In this document: piece by piece, positions 21,416 to 33,732 of the stretch
How positions within the stretch are numbered: position 1 is the first letter of the stretch
Layout: every line of letters starts with the position of its first letter
Assembly: GCA_015179025.1 (NCBI GenBank)
Contig: WHUX01000014.1
Span: 310,001 to 374,000, forward strand
Direction of reading: 5' to 3'
DNA length: 64,000 nucleotides
Origin: Terfezia claveryi
Taxonomy: Eukaryota; Ascomycota; Pezizomycetes; Pezizales; Pezizaceae
Notes under the pieces: generated by a model
Seen by the model: the letters and a program-made list of their open reading frames with translations, nothing else
What the model was told of the DNA's origin: nothing
Database searches by the model: none
Translations under genes and position numbers: made by a program

Positions 21416-22553
21416 CTAAGCCCACGTTCTAGCTCTTTTCTTTGCTAAGGTCTCTTCCTCTCGCTTCCTTCTTTCCTTCAACTCTCTCTCAGTCCTCGTC
21501 TTCTGCTTCTTCGGGGCCAAACCCGCTTTCACATGAATTTCGGTGATCTTTGTGTCCATATCGTCCAGTTTCCTCAAAAACGTAGATCTATCATCCACGG
21601 GAAATTGCCTCAACTCTTCATCTCCTTCATCTTTCTCAAAAGCCCCCATATTCCAGGCTGTTGCCGCTGCGTTCGCCAACGTTCTAAGAGCTTTCATGAC
21701 CTTCCTGTTCTCACTCGCATTCAAGTGTAGGAAGCCATCCGCTTTCTCCTCCTTCAAGTCCTCGTATAAATGGTGTACTGCCCAGATTGCGTCCCCTACC
21801 TGCACTCCGCCTGCAATAAAATCCTTTGTAATGGGTATGATTAATTTCGGACTTTTGTCTTTCCTTGCATTTACGCCACGTAGCCCCTCTTCTATATCCG
21901 TCAAATCATTGTCATCGAGCTCATGTTCAGCGTCGTCATCACTTTGGGAATTGTCCTCTCTGTCTGACATGTCGACATCGCCATCCGCTCCCTCGGTGAA
22001 CATGATCTTCCTCCTGTTCACATGTGGGTCTCCGGTAAATACGTTGTGTAAAGCCCTTGTCCGGGGTCGGAGATGACGCCCTCAACTGGGCCTCTGGTAC
22101 CTCGAGGACTCTTTCTCCTACCGGCTCGAACCTCGCCGATACAATCGCAAACTTCCCCTTCTGACTAGCCGAGGCCTCCTGACTGTCTCCATAGAATCTT
22201 CCTAAAGGTATAATCTCCACGCCGGTGGTATCCGCCTCCGAGATCACCAAACATCCAATATCCACCGCACCCCACTGAAGCGTCTGCTTCAAGTTGTTGA
22301 GAACTACGCGCTCCGTCGTTCCCACCTCAGCTGCTATCATTGCGAAAGCCGCCTCCCATTTCTCCGAGTGACAATCTCCGGCATCCACTCCAGGCACAAC
22401 CCTTCTAACGCTGCCATCGGTTCCCACGAAGAAAAAATGATCATCGTGGAGAAAGTCCGTCCAATTTTTCATAACCCTTACCTGCCAAACCCAGGCCCCT
22501 TCCCCAGTCCGACCTTCCTCACCTCCTCCTCGATGTTCCAAACCCCTCTCCAT
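21416..22553 (-). pseudogene. LINE ORF1 N-terminal part, two overlapping frames
   Basis: Frame one starts at 22553 (MERGLEHRGGGEEGRTGEGA) and frame two at 22021 (MNRRKIMFTEGADGDVDMSD, with an acidic then basic coiled section ending KKRARTWA). They overlap at 21939–22021 with a frame change. The position just ahead of the knuckle-bearing ORF suggests they belong to the LINE. Confidence 0.55.
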
Positions 22554-22600
22554 GAATCTGCTATCGCTGTCTGTACCGTACTTCCGGGTTCGTAGGAATT

Positions 22601-23500
22601 CCTTATCTCGTGTCTGGTAGTTCTGGTTGGTTGCGTATCCGTACTGTATCCCCTCTTATTTTGTATGATGCGGATTGTTCAGCTTTTGTGATTCGTTCGG
22701 TACAAAATTTAAATTAGGACTCGTGCCAAAACTCTTTTTGTCGCATCATTATTGATTTATTACATCGAGTCCTTATTGGACCATGGCAGGCCCCGCGAAC
22801 CCGCCCCGGGGTAGTCACCAAGTTACAGCTAAGAGAGTCCTGGGAGCACCCCCCCCCCAAGTCCTTGCTAACTTATTTTATAAAAAAAAGCCAAGCAGGG
22901 TGCTCCCACCCTCTCTTCTTTTTCTATTCAGGGGAAAAAAGAAAAGGCCCCCCTTTTTTCTTCTGCCCTGCTACGCTGGGCAAAAGTAAAATACGAACCA
23001 CCCCCACCTTACTTTATATATATACATATAAAGGAAGGAAGCCCTTACTTTCAGGTTTCTTCTCTCCCCGCTTATTATTATCTTTATATGTTTTACCCCC
23101 CCCCCCCCTTTATTTCACCACACCTAACCATACATTAGGTGAGGTGAAAGAAATGGGAAACAATTATATAATAACTAGTTTTAAAAAATTAATATATATA
23201 TATGTAAATTCCTATTTACATATATATATATTAATTTTTTATTTTCTAGTGGTTGAGCCATCGTCCGGAGCCATGTGTAGTCTCATGTGATCCCCACGGC
23301 TTACTTCTAGGCATGACGACTCATCACTTGAGGCTATAAGAAAGGAATGATCTGATCCTTTCTCCCTCCCCCTTCTGATTCGACTACTAACTACGCACCC
23401 TATTTACTGAAACCTGTAAGTTACGACTCTGTCCTTTATACTACTTTACGGCGCTGCTACACTACTTCACTCGACGTTGCTTGCACTGGTACGTTGTAAC
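22601..23500. other. Repeat-rich spacer with C-runs and AT hairpin
   Basis: Contains C-runs (22849, 23095–23108), a (TATA)n stretch at 23015, and the hairpin at 23183–23240. No gene supported. Confidence 0.4.
23183..23240. repeat. Perfect hairpin: 26-bp arms, 6-nt loop
   Basis: 23183–23208 (AAAAAATTAATATATATATA, then TGTAAA) is exactly complementary to 23215–23240; the loop is TTCCTA. An RNA copy would form an almost loopless 26-bp helix. Confidence 0.9.
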
Positions 23501-23636
23501 CCAACTCTTCATGCGTCAACGCCGTTATTTGACATCTGAAACCAAATATCTGACATGCCAGAGCCAGGAATATATCACCTTCCAGTCCAGGATCATTAAT
23601 AGGACTGAGGTTAGATAGAATCTATCACGAGATACC

Positions 23637-25224
23637 TTGGTAGAGTGTTGGACAACAGGTCTCACGGGGACGAAGACAAGTGGCCTGATTCCTCGTAACT
23701 TTGCATTTGAAATCATGCAAACGCCTAAAGAATCCTCTCGCTTTATACATAATAAGCGTCCTCCCTTCAAAATCACCCTCGGGGCCAGCACGGTCTTTAG
23801 GCCCGCCGATTTCGAAGTATCGGCTTTCGAGCAGATAGAGAGGGGTGATCGTTGCAGTCACCCAAACTTCGTATTAGCACCTATCATGGAAACAGACACT
23901 GTGGCCATTCAACAGTACTCCTTAATACGACCGCAGTTGATTGCAATGTTACAGGCTACGCAAGGTTCGTCAGAAGCGTGGGGAGTTACACTGGTGGCAC
24001 GGAAGCTGGAGCCAAATAGTTGGCCAGCACCGGCTATAAATGAAGCAGATGCAAATTTTACCCCAACAGTGTACATTCTTTGCCCCTCTCCTGAGAGAAT
24101 TATAGACCTGCTGGCAGCTTACGCCACGACCTTCCCACTTCGAATGGAGGTGCAAAAGGGACACGTCCAATTGAGCAACATGGGTTGTCGGGCTTATGAA
24201 GAAAAGGTCACCATGGGAAGGAGTATTGGCTCTTCAGGGAATACAGCGACTGGGACCTTTGGCGGTTGGGTCAGAGATGTCGCAACTGGAGAGCGATTCG
24301 GGGAATCGGGGTATCCGCCGGACACGTGTGTCTCGCAAAATGCAAACCAAAGGACTCGGAGTCAATTACGGCACTGCAGCCATTTTCTACGACGGGCGTC
24401 ACAATTGTGCAACCATCGGACAGCGACTATGAAGACCTACTCAGCGAGCTGCAGGAGATCGCCGACGAGGACTATAGGGCCTCTGAGATGTTTGGTTTCG
24501 TCCATCCCCGGGCTGAAGCAGATCGACAAGTATCAGAGAAAGAACTGCGGGAATACAAGGAACTTGGTGATAAAAGAGCGTTGGGACCAGTGATTCATGC
24601 AGCACTTGGGATAGTACAGGAAGAAAACACAAACAACCTGGTATGGCAAGATTATGCTCTGATCGTTGTTGGTGAAGGTACGCGAATATATTCTCAGCTT
24701 GTTTTTTCAAGGCTACACAAAATACGTCACAAGGAGTTAACTGAATATCTAACTGAACATCTCTTCTAGAAAGACAAGGAACATTCGATCAAGGATTCCT
24801 CGACTCCAAGGGCATCACTTGTGGTTTAAAAGAGATATCTGGGCACACGAAGATCTTTCCGGGGCAGCAGCTGGAGAAGTCTTTCACCCGGACCTCTGGT
24901 TGCACCAGTGGGACAGTCAATGGTGTATACCTCGACACCAATATGTCATGTTCCTTGTCTCCTACCAAGACCAGTCTTGTCACTCAAGAATGGGTGATAA
25001 TAGGTGAGAACGGAAACCCAGTGTCCTGTGTGGGTGACTCTGGTGGTTTTGTGGTCACGAAGAGAGGAAAGGTGGCAAAGGTGGCGGGAATGATCATTGG
25101 GGGTATGAGGAACGTGGCTGAACAGAGAATAGTTAATAACATCACTGTTCTTACACCAGCAAGTCGCCTGATCGATTGGTGGCGCAAGGATACGGGGCGT
25201 GAGTTGGCATTTGGGGGTTGTTGA
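23637..25224 (+). pseudogene. Trypsin-like serine protease gene, one frameshift
   Basis: Block 1 (23637–24300) has no clear start; the first in-frame ATG is near 23714. Its reading TGTFGGWVRDVATGERFG leads into the catalytic His, but the His motif GIGVSAGHVC (His codon 24323–24325) is in another frame, so one base is missing near 24300. The catalytic Asp is in WQDYALIVVGE (24650–24652). A GT–AG intron at 24678–24769 follows. The catalytic Ser is in VGDSGGFVV (25039–25041), and the frame ends AFGGC at 25224. Family: S1/S7-like trypsin-fold peptidases common in fungi. No signal peptide is visible. The triad is complete, so the lesion is either recent decay or an assembly error. Confidence 0.7.
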
Positions 25225-25229
25225 TATGA

Positions 25230-26290
25230 TAGGTGTAATCATACGTTTGGATAGGCTTTTATCTACCTTCTTATCCACTTTTTGAGATTCCGTAAATTCA
25301 CACTTTTATCTGATTTGACCTGGGTCGGCAAATATGTGTTACCCTGAATCCCTACTGAAGCGAGAATCCTTTCTCTTATGGAAATAAGCCATCAAAATCA
25401 AGCGAGTCTTTTAAGTTTATCATCCAATTCCAATAATAGCTTCAATTTCCCATATTGGAGAGCTTCGTTACCTTGCTATGATTGCTCCCTTTCATGACTC
25501 CCCTGGTGTAGAGGCCATAAAACTTAAGATAGCAGGAAAAGTACTTACTTGAGATTGATTTGAGTTGTAAACAATGGGGGCCTCTCTGTCCAGAAGAAGC
25601 GGAGAATGAACTTGAGATTCATTCCTATACATTACTGATTACGAGGTATATTCAGAGGTGGGTTTTTGCTTTTCAGGAGCAAAACACTTTTTAAAGTTTC
25701 TTTGTTATTCACACAACAGTGCCCTTTGGTTCTAATGTAGAACCCAGTTTAGTAGCTGGGTCTTATGGTAGAGTGTATTTCTTCCCGTTATGAAAACAAT
25801 GAATTGAAGATAGGCAATGGTCAGAGCCATCAGTTATATCTTTTAGCTGCCTTAGTTCAAAAGATTGGCAAAAAAAAAAAAAAGAAGGTATTAAATAGTC
25901 GGCTTTTGCATAATATTTGGTTTTTTACTCCACTCATCAACGCTCATTTCGTTCGCATGCCAGCCCTTAGGTAGAACCCACCGTGCGGGAAGGTAACCAT
26001 AGCGGTGGGTGTAGATGACCAGTTCAGGGTAAGTATATCTAACTGGACAAAGTATATCTATCAGTCTCATATCCTGACATTTTCATTTTGTGTTTGTAGA
26101 TAAAACCAAACCTTCCGCGTGAGACAATGATAGCTCCGTTCGGCATTCAAGTCTCGTAAGATTTCGTACTAAATTATATATTCTTTAACAGAATCCAAGA
26201 TATCACAACCGGAGACTTACACGTGAATGTATATTTGATACTGGGTCTTCTGACCCCTCAATTACAAGGCAGGACAAGATGCGTCTAGGC
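25230..26290. other. Intergenic, no recognised gene
   Basis: Contains an A-run near 25869 and short inverted blocks (ACCCAGTTTAGTAGCTGGGT at 25741; CCCACCG…CGGTGGG at 25977–26007). No coding support. Confidence 0.35.
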
Positions 26291-26293
26291 CGC

Positions 26294-27132
26294 CTAGCAC
26301 TTACTGGTTACATTGACTACGAGCTCGCTGATGGGAGTACAATGCGTAAGGCAACTATAAGCTTGGATGTCGCAGTCTTGACCTCGTAGGTAACGTCGTG
26401 ATGAATTGGACCCGTTCAACGGTATACATAGAAGACAGTGGCAATGAATGTCTCTCCGGTATAGCGTTCTTAAAAGGATGTTATACTGGAACAAAACAAG
26501 GACCCCCATTGCAGCTCCATATGGGAAATAAAAAGACAGAGACTTACAGAAATATCCCAGCAGGCCAGACATAATATGCCGTCTATGTGCTGCATCACTG
26601 CTATCGATTTGTGATTCAACATGAGGTAAACAGTGGAAGGTTGGTCTGGCGTGGGAAAGTGGAAAGAGAGAGAAAGGTGTGTATTGTTTAGGTTGCTGAG
26701 GTGAGGAATCATCCACATTGATGAGAGAGATATCGCAAAAAAAAAACTAACACTCCAAATCCCGTTCCAAATATCACCCTGAATACCTAGTCTGGTTGCA
26801 TGACCCCTCCGTAGGAGGATAATAGGGTTTGAATACATGATGACAAGACATCTTGGGTACATGATTAACAACATATACGATAACATGAAAGCAATACATA
26901 AAAGAAACATGAATAAGAAACATGATTGAATACCTGGACGAAAACCTGTATGAGAGCTGAACGATAAACATAAGTAAAACATATAACTGAAACAATGTAG
27001 AGAGGGGATACAGGCCGCAATGTATACTGCTGCCAAAACACTGCTCAAGATTGCAATCATGCTAGACCACAGCCATTTGTCTGTACGTGTTTGTATATGT
27101 TCCTCTGTATGTATTTGTTCCCTTGCTTGCAC
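26294..27132 (-). CDS. Possible small membrane-protein gene (weak)
   Basis: Starts MQAREQIHTEEHIQTRTDKW and runs into a hydrophobic segment (SSMIAILSSVLAAVYIAACI). A plausible small intron (GTATATG…CATACAG, about 26944–26985) follows. Downstream frames are hydrophobic but of unclear exon structure. No family recognised; it may be spurious. Confidence 0.25.
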
Positions 27133-27134
27133 AT

Positions 27135-30005
27135 GCTTGTGCCGAAATTTTTATATACGGTAATGGAAGCTCAAGCGCCCAGGGCTCGCACATGGGTCTA
27201 CGCATGCGCGGGCTGCACTTTTAATTTGTTGATCTCTCTAACCCACCTGCGCCTAAGTCCTGAATCAAGACAGCTTAAATCAAACGCGATAGATACACAA
27301 AAGATGGATTCCCACAAAGAGAATTCCCAATCCGACATTACGCTACTTGGAAGTTTAAATATCTTTCATAAGTAAAGATTATTCAAATCAACAACCTGCC
27401 TCTACTACCTGGATTGAATGAGGTTTGTTGTAGCATTGTGCCATTTGATCTCCTACAACGCTGTAAAATACCATCTACCTGTTGTATAATTCTAGGTAGA
27501 ACCTGCTTCGTTTTGGTTTAAAATCAAGAACTTGGAGTAGCTTAGCAATCTGCATATAAAACAGTACCTGTTATTAAGAAAGTACTACTTTGCACCTGAC
27601 CTGGATTTTATAAGTGAGGAATAGCCTGGATTTTTCTAGTATAAGAATCAATCTTGCAACAAGATGTAGACAAAAGTATTATAATTATGATTGCTCCAAA
27701 TTTCACTGAATTCCACATAGCGTATCGATATTCAGCATAAGATGGTCGATATAGCCCCAGCAATAAGGCCTTGTCAATAAGAACCCCCGTGGATAAGAAA
27801 CTAATTTCCAAATACCCATTGGATAGGGTTGCGGATTTTTAGGGCAGCAGTAAACTCAGTATCCCTTCCCTATTCCTTCATCATCAGAGATGCAGTGATG
27901 AGTTGTTAACATCGCCAGCATGTACTACACCATCTGAAGGGCTTGAGGTAATTTTTCCAGAATTCTCCCTTGTTCAATGTCTGCCGTCTCCCACTAATCA
28001 ACAGGAAGGGTAAATGATGTGGATAGGGCAGTCAAAATAACTTCTTAGGGTGTTTTTTTGAGTGTCGCAGAATGTTTTGTTCGATTGAGATTTACCAAAT
28101 TGAGGAATTATATTAATTGCCCGCGAGCAGCCCAGAACATATATATATATATATTTTTTCCCGGGGATGGATAGTAGCTTTCTCAAGGTGAAGAGTGGTT
28201 ATATGAAATTCAAATTAATGAATAGCCTATCAATTCGGATCTAGGGGTTCACATAGTACAGAAGTTCATCAGGCAGCTTGAACTATAGGGCCAGTGCGTA
28301 GTCCTGGAAGATAGGCACCCATTTCGTATAGCGAGTTCTCCACATGATATAGCTATATATGGAATGATAGTATCTGGAGGCTGATTACAGTCGCTGGATT
28401 TGATTATTGCATAACCAGCTCTCTCAGAACTGCCCTAAACTCGCTATATCACTCGCAACCTATTTAGCACCTACGACCCCCCCCCCCCCCCCCCCGCTTC
28501 CAATCTCGGCCGCTTTCCCCCGTAAATGGCTGTTAATACCCACATGAGATTGAAACATACAAGGTAACATCATGGATATACTGTAAAATATCAAAAATGT
28601 TCGGAATCCCGCAGTCTGGTTCTTTGGTATAGTATTTTACTATAGCTATTCTCAAGCAACAACATCCTGAGACCTACAATCACCTCTTCCATGTTTTCAA
28701 GACTTCAGCAGCTACGGTAGTCTCTACCGTCCTCAGCTCTTCTGTGGTAATCCCCCGCCTCCAGCAGCCTCAGCACCTGCAATTCAAGCTTCTCAGGGCA
28801 AATAGAGGCTTGATTGAGAGCCTAAGTCACCTTTAAATGAGTCTCAAGTGCGGTTTGCTAGTAACTGGGTTCCAATAACCAAGTTAAGGGAGCTACACCA
28901 TACCTGAGGACTCAAGGACCTCGTTACTATACTTTAAGGTAGCACCTCTATCATGGCTTATGACCACTCAATAGGGTGGATTTTGAGGAATGTTTGGAGA
29001 GGTCGAAGTAGGGATATCTCATGAATACTAGGAAACCGCGATTGCGGAACCTCCTAAAGATATCTTACACTTTCAATCAAGTGTATATTGTCTATAAGAG
29101 AGTTCGAAGTATAGATGCTGTGGCTGTAGAGGGGAGGGGGCTATAATCGAGGATGATCAAGGAGCTGAGGGCAGTAGAGCCTGCTGCGGTGTCGGGAAAT
29201 ACGAAAAGAGGTGCAAAGACGCATAGTTCGACCGTGACTCTTATGTAAATACTATACCGAGTTAGCGGTTCGGATTATATATTAATTTAGACCCTTTATT
29301 ATGTATGCGGTATATCTATGAGGTTAGCATATACCTTCATGCTGATGGTACTGATGGCAAGAATCCATAAGGTATCAATATATGGTGTGTGTAAGATTAC
29401 GAGGTTATGAGTGGAGGGAATCTTGTTCGAGTAATCGAAGGCTTATATTGCAGAACTATCTTAGCTATCGCTATAAGACTCGAAGCTTATGGTGCTAGTG
29501 TTCTACAGATCTATCCAAAAGAATACATGAACGCAGTCTTTTAAGCTGCTTATATTACATAGACGGTCCAATCCATCACTTTCCTTCCTGGGAATCCCTG
29601 CTAACGTTGCTTTGCCATCACTTTCCTGCTCTGGCTTAGGGCGAACGGCGAGAGTATTTCCCACAGTGTGAACAGCAATATACTGTACATATGGGAAAGG
29701 ATGGACGAGATTAGAGGCATTTTACAGTAGGTAGGGGACTTTAGGCGTTGCTGAGAGGGCTGACAAAGTAATAATCAAATTCAGACTGTAATTATATTAG
29801 AGTTACATTTCGCTACCTAGATCAGGACCCTATAAGCGATCATTACACGTAGGTCTAGTAATTATGGAAAACATATTTTAACTCATGGTCCCTGGTCGAT
29901 TGGTTCTGCACCTCCTTTGATTTTGATGCGGCTCCACGTCAGTCCTGAATGCAGGGGTTACAGGAGCATCCTGCTGCAAATCTAGAGGTGCTTCAAAGGC
30001 GCATA
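27135..30005. other. Gene-poor stretch
   Basis: No convincing gene in about 2.9 kb. Features seen: an (AT)n run at 28138–28153, a run of 19 C at 28477–28495, and an inverted pair TATAGCGAGTT/AACTCGCTATA at about 28327 and 28437. Confidence 0.4.
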
Positions 30006-30179
30006 CCTACATGTCCTTGCCTACTAACACTACACCAAAAGATCCTAAATCATGGAGATACGCTCTTTTAGATTTCTACAGGAATACTTCCTACTCGTTC
30101 GAATACCATCCCGTCCCCCCGCGTTTGTTTCCCCAAACGACTTCAAGTTGGGAATCCTCCCCTTCCCAGCATCATCACC

Positions 30180-30377
30180 ATGTCTATAAGCGGCCTCGGC
30201 CCAGACACCCCCACCGCCGTCGGCATCATTTGCGGCATCACCGTCGGAATAATATTATTCTTGATGATCGCCTGGTGTCTATTCAACTACTGGAGACACT
30301 CTGTTCTCTACGAAGAAGGTGGACGGACAAGAAATAGCGAGAAGTCGAGCAGTGTAACTTACTCGGTTCGAGGTTGA
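30180..30377 (+). CDS. Small single-pass membrane protein, 65 aa
   Basis: The ATG sits in a good context (CATCACCATGTC). The protein starts MSISGLGPDTPTAVGIICGI and carries one hydrophobic segment of about 23 residues (AVGIICGITVGIILFLMIAW) at about residues 13–36. A basic, Ser-rich cytoplasmic-type tail follows, ending TYSVRG. A run of T follows the stop. No domain name is known to me. It could be a small membrane proteolipid-like protein or the last exon of a longer gene. Confidence 0.45.
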   Translation: MSISGLGPDTPTAVGIICGITVGIILFLMIAWCLFNYWRHSVLYEEGGRTRNSEKSSSVTYSVRG

Positions 30378-31040
30378 TCTTACTCTCGCTGTTTCTTTTT
30401 TTTTTTTTTTTTTTTTTTTTCATTTCCTCGGTGAGTGCATGGCATGGACTTGTTTAGTTGCTAGGAGTCTGGAAATTTGACTGTTTGAATAGGTACAATA
30501 TATCACCGTTGAATGTGGTAAGTATCGTCAGCTGGCATGAGTTTTACCGTGAGAACAGATGACGGCAGGAATGTTGGAATCTGCGAACATGCTATGGAAT
30601 GCCGGATGTTGGTTCTATTTTAGGAGAACATTTCGGGTATTTAAGAGGCCCATTTTCTCCATGTCATTTTATCATTATCATCTCTCATTATCGTCTTGAG
30701 CTCTGTTGTTACATTCGGAATATAAACATCCCTATTACCGCTATCCGATATTGTGTGAATTCATGATCACTATGCTAAGCATCTGGGGGCGAGAGGCAGG
30801 GGGGTGGGCTTCTTGTCTGGAGACAGATTCTTTTCTAATGGCATTCAACGGTCATTATATTAGATTCCATGGTAGACCGGTAATTGTAATATACGCCCTT
30901 TAAGCTGAGGTGGTCCTGCATGCCCCATGTTCACAAGTGCCGGGACGGCCTTAAGAAGTGAGAGTATTTTCGTTTTCGTGGTGATTCTTCACCCTCTGTA
31001 CTGATAATTTAGAATAAATGACGCCCCAAAGTTTTACCAT
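30378..31040. other. Intergenic; T-run and no gene
   Basis: A run of about 32 T at 30387–30420, then ordinary sequence. Nothing recognised. Confidence 0.35.
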
Positions 31041-31054
31041 ACACACAACATGAG

Positions 31055-31175
31055 ATATGTATATGTTCTGGTCCGTTCCGGGATTCCAGGCCATACCGGT
31101 ATGGACCGGGCCGTTCCAGGATTGCCCGGGCCATTGCGAGATTGCGAGATTACCCAGGCCGTTCCGGGATGGCAT
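31055..31175. repeat. CCATACCGGTATGG-centred dispersed repeat, copy 1
   Basis: TATATGTTCTGGTCCGTTCC, then a self-complementary CCATACCGGTATGG and two more CCGTTCC(A/G)GGAT units. The reverse complement of the same block lies at 38096–38212. Confidence 0.75.
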
Positions 31176-31536
31176 AAATATTCATATCTTCTTATATTTC
31201 CTTACGCATTTGGCCTAACCAACGTAAATCATTTGATGCTATATTCCTAGATTCATGTCTACCTTAACCTCTACCCTCTACGCAGTCACCATCCCATTCC
31301 AAACTCCAACACAAATGGTCTCCCAGCATAGCCGCGCTTGTTCTTGTAGTTCACCTGCATTATATGCATTTTGAAATAATCCATTTTATTCTCACGATTA
31401 TCTAATAAGGCTATCTAACACGCTGCGCCCCAAAACCCCCATCTGTACCAGCCTTCACATCCGCATCCCTAGAATCCTAGATTCGCCGTCCATATGAGCC
31501 TGCAATTCACTGTCCATATTAGCCTGGATATCCACT

Positions 31537-31985
31537 AGAATTGAGCAAGCAAATCAGCCTAGAATCGAGCGAGCAAATCAGCCTAGAATCGAGCGAGCAA
31601 ATCAGCCTAGGATCGAGCGAGCAAATCAGTCTAGAATCGAGCAAGCAAATCAGCCTAGAATCGAGCGAGGAAATCAGCCTAGAATTGAGCGAGGAAATCA
31701 GCAGAGAATTGAGCAAGGATATCACCGAATCGAGTGAGGAAATCAGCCTACAATCGAGCGAGCAAATCAGCATACAATCGAGCGAGCAAATCAGCGAGAA
31801 AATGAGCGAGCAAACCAGCGTAGAATTGAGCAAGCAAATCAGCCTAGAATTGAGAGAGGAAATCAGCGTAGAATTGAGCAAGCAAATCAGCCTAGAATTG
31901 AGAGAGGAAATCAGCAGAGAATTGAGCAAGGAAATCACCACTGGTATAGAATCGAGCGAGGAAATCAGTCTAGAATCTTATGTCA
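31537..31985 (+). repeat. 24-bp minisatellite array (SSEQISLE-type), copy 1
   Basis: About 18 units of AATCGAGCGAGCAAATCAGC + CTAG. It is open on both strands: plus reads (SSEQISLE)n, minus reads (RLICSLDS)n. The plus frame continues past the array into 40 unique codons (to 32101), ending WWRYSELEH. A protein product is unproven. Confidence 0.9.
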
Positions 31986-32134
31986 AAAGGCAAAACGAGT
32001 TACCCCAGTTCACTATACTCCGAGCGCCATCACACTACTTCTTAGGTCGCCCTCGTTGTAGACTTGTGGTTTGGTGGAGATATAGTGAACTGGAGCATTA
32101 AGGAATGGATACCCGACAACCCTGCTCCCGGTCC

Positions 32135-32262
32135 GCCGACAGTGATATTAAGGCAATTAACTTCTTGCCTCCACTGGGAATCGAACTCGGGCCCTCAATA
32201 AATAAACATAAACCGTAAAGTAAAGAACTTACCACTGCGCTATGCCTACTGTCAGTTTCAAA
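32135..32262 (-). tRNA. tRNA-like sequence (pseudogene or tRNA-derived SINE head)
   Basis: On the minus strand TAGCGCAGTGGTAAG fits the pol III A box and GAGTTCGATTCCCAG fits the B box, about 45 nt apart. The T stem has mismatches, the acceptor arms do not pair, and no clear anticodon arm can be drawn. More likely a pseudogene or SINE than a working tRNA. Confidence 0.35.
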
Positions 32263-32404
32263 CACTATAGTTCTATATTCTGCTAAAACTCGTTACTTTT
32301 TCTACTTGCCAATTCAATTGTAGAGATAGGCGCATAGAGATAGGAAACATACAGCGCATAGAGACAGAAAACATACAGCGACAGGAAACATACAGTAGCA
32401 TGGA

Positions 32405-33000
32405 TATTTGCTCGCTCTATATACCAGCCTAGATATTTGCTCGCCCTATATGCTAGCTTGGATATTTGCTCGTTCTACATGCCAGCCTGGATATTCGTTC
32501 GCTCTATATATCGGCCTGGATATTCACTCGCTCTACATGTCAGCCTGAATATTCGCTTGCTCTATATGTTAGCCTGGATATTCGCTCACTCAATATGCCT
32601 GCCTGAATATTCGCTCGCCCCATATATCAGCCTGGATATTCGCTCGCCCCATATATCAGCCTGGATATTTGCTCGCCCCAGATATCAGCCTGGATATTTG
32701 CTGGCCCTAGATATTAGCCTGGATAACCCCCTCCGGTGAGCCTGCATATTCCCCCTATATCAGCCTGGATATTTGCTCGCTCTATATGCCAGCCTAGATA
32801 TTCGCTCGCCCTGGATATCAGCCTGGATATTAGCTCGCCCTAGATATCAGCCTGCATATTCGCTCGCCCTAGATATTAGCCTGGATATTCGCTCGCTCCA
32901 TATGCCAGCCTGAATATTCGCTCGCTCTATATGTTAGCCTGGATATTCGCTCGCTCTACATGTTAGCTTGGATATTCGCTCGCTCTATATGTTAGCCTGG
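32405..33000. repeat. 29-bp minisatellite array
   Basis: About 20 diverged units of AGCCTGGATATTCGCTCGCT + CTATATGTT. A 29-bp unit shifts frame each copy, yet 32437–32739 stays open for 100 codons, reading SLDI, AWIF and PGY in rotation. Confidence 0.85.
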
Positions 33001-33004
33001 ATAT

Positions 33005-33420
33005 CCGCTAGAATTGAGCAAGCAAATCAGCCTAGAATCGAGCAAGCAAATCAGCCTAGAATCGAGCGAGCAAATCAGCCTAGGATTGAGCGAGCAAATC
33101 AGCCTAGAATCGAGCAAGCAAATCAGCCTAGAATCGAGCGAGGAAATCAGCCTAGAATTGAGCGAGGAAATCAGCAGAGAATTGAGCAAGGATATCACCG
33201 AATCGAGTGAGGAAATCAGCCTACAATCGAGCTAGCAAATCAGCATACAATCGAGCGAGCAAATCAGTGAGAAAATGAGCGAGCAAACCAGCGTAGAATC
33301 GAGCAAGCAAATCAGCCTAGAATTGAGAGAGGAAATCAGCAGAGAATTGAGCAAGGAAATCACCACTGGCATAGAATCGAGCGAGGAAATCAGCCTAGAA
33401 TCGAGCGAGCAAATCAGCTT
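33005..33420 (+). repeat. 24-bp minisatellite array (SSEQISLE-type), copy 2
   Basis: Same unit and the same irregular blocks (the …GGATATCACCGAATCGAGTG… and …GAGAAAATGAGCGAGC… variants) as 31537–31985, so this is a duplicated array, not an independent expansion. Confidence 0.9.
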
Positions 33421-33730
33421 ATCGATTTTGTAAAGCAAGTGGTTGTACTTCTCGGACATATTATACATGCACTCATTGTAAATTTCCCTATTGTTTATTA
33501 TATACATAGATTATAGAAATAGATAATAGAAATAGATAATAGAAATAGATAATAGATACAAACCTAAAGTTCACTGCTGCCGCTTCCTATAATAGTATGT
33601 AGGTTGGTTAGCATCTATAGCAAAGGTATAAGGAGTAAGGTACTTACTTTTATCACCCAAAGAGCCTAGCCCTAGCCAGTCACTATATATAAGAAGAAAG
33701 ATTGGAAAAAAACAAACATATAAGAATACA
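33421..33730. other. Spacer with TAGAAATAGATAA repeats
   Basis: ATAGAAATAGATAATAGAAA tandem units at 33510–33555; no gene. Confidence 0.4.
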
Positions 33731-33732
33731 AA

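Larger units (their letters stand above)
17870..22600 (-). mobile_element. Tad-like non-LTR retrotransposon (LINE), inactive
   Basis: Read on the minus strand, the order is: an acidic ORF1 N-terminal part (22553–21416), an ORF1 body ending in two CCHC knuckles (21412–20600), an endonuclease (20328–19471) and a reverse transcriptase (to 17879). This is the order of Tad/I-type fungal LINEs. At least four frame breaks (near 21980, 20680, 19560 and 18930) and a fused start region show it is dead. No RNase H domain was recognised after the RT. Target duplication and exact ends could not be defined; the 5' end lies between about 22560 and 22750. Confidence 0.85.
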
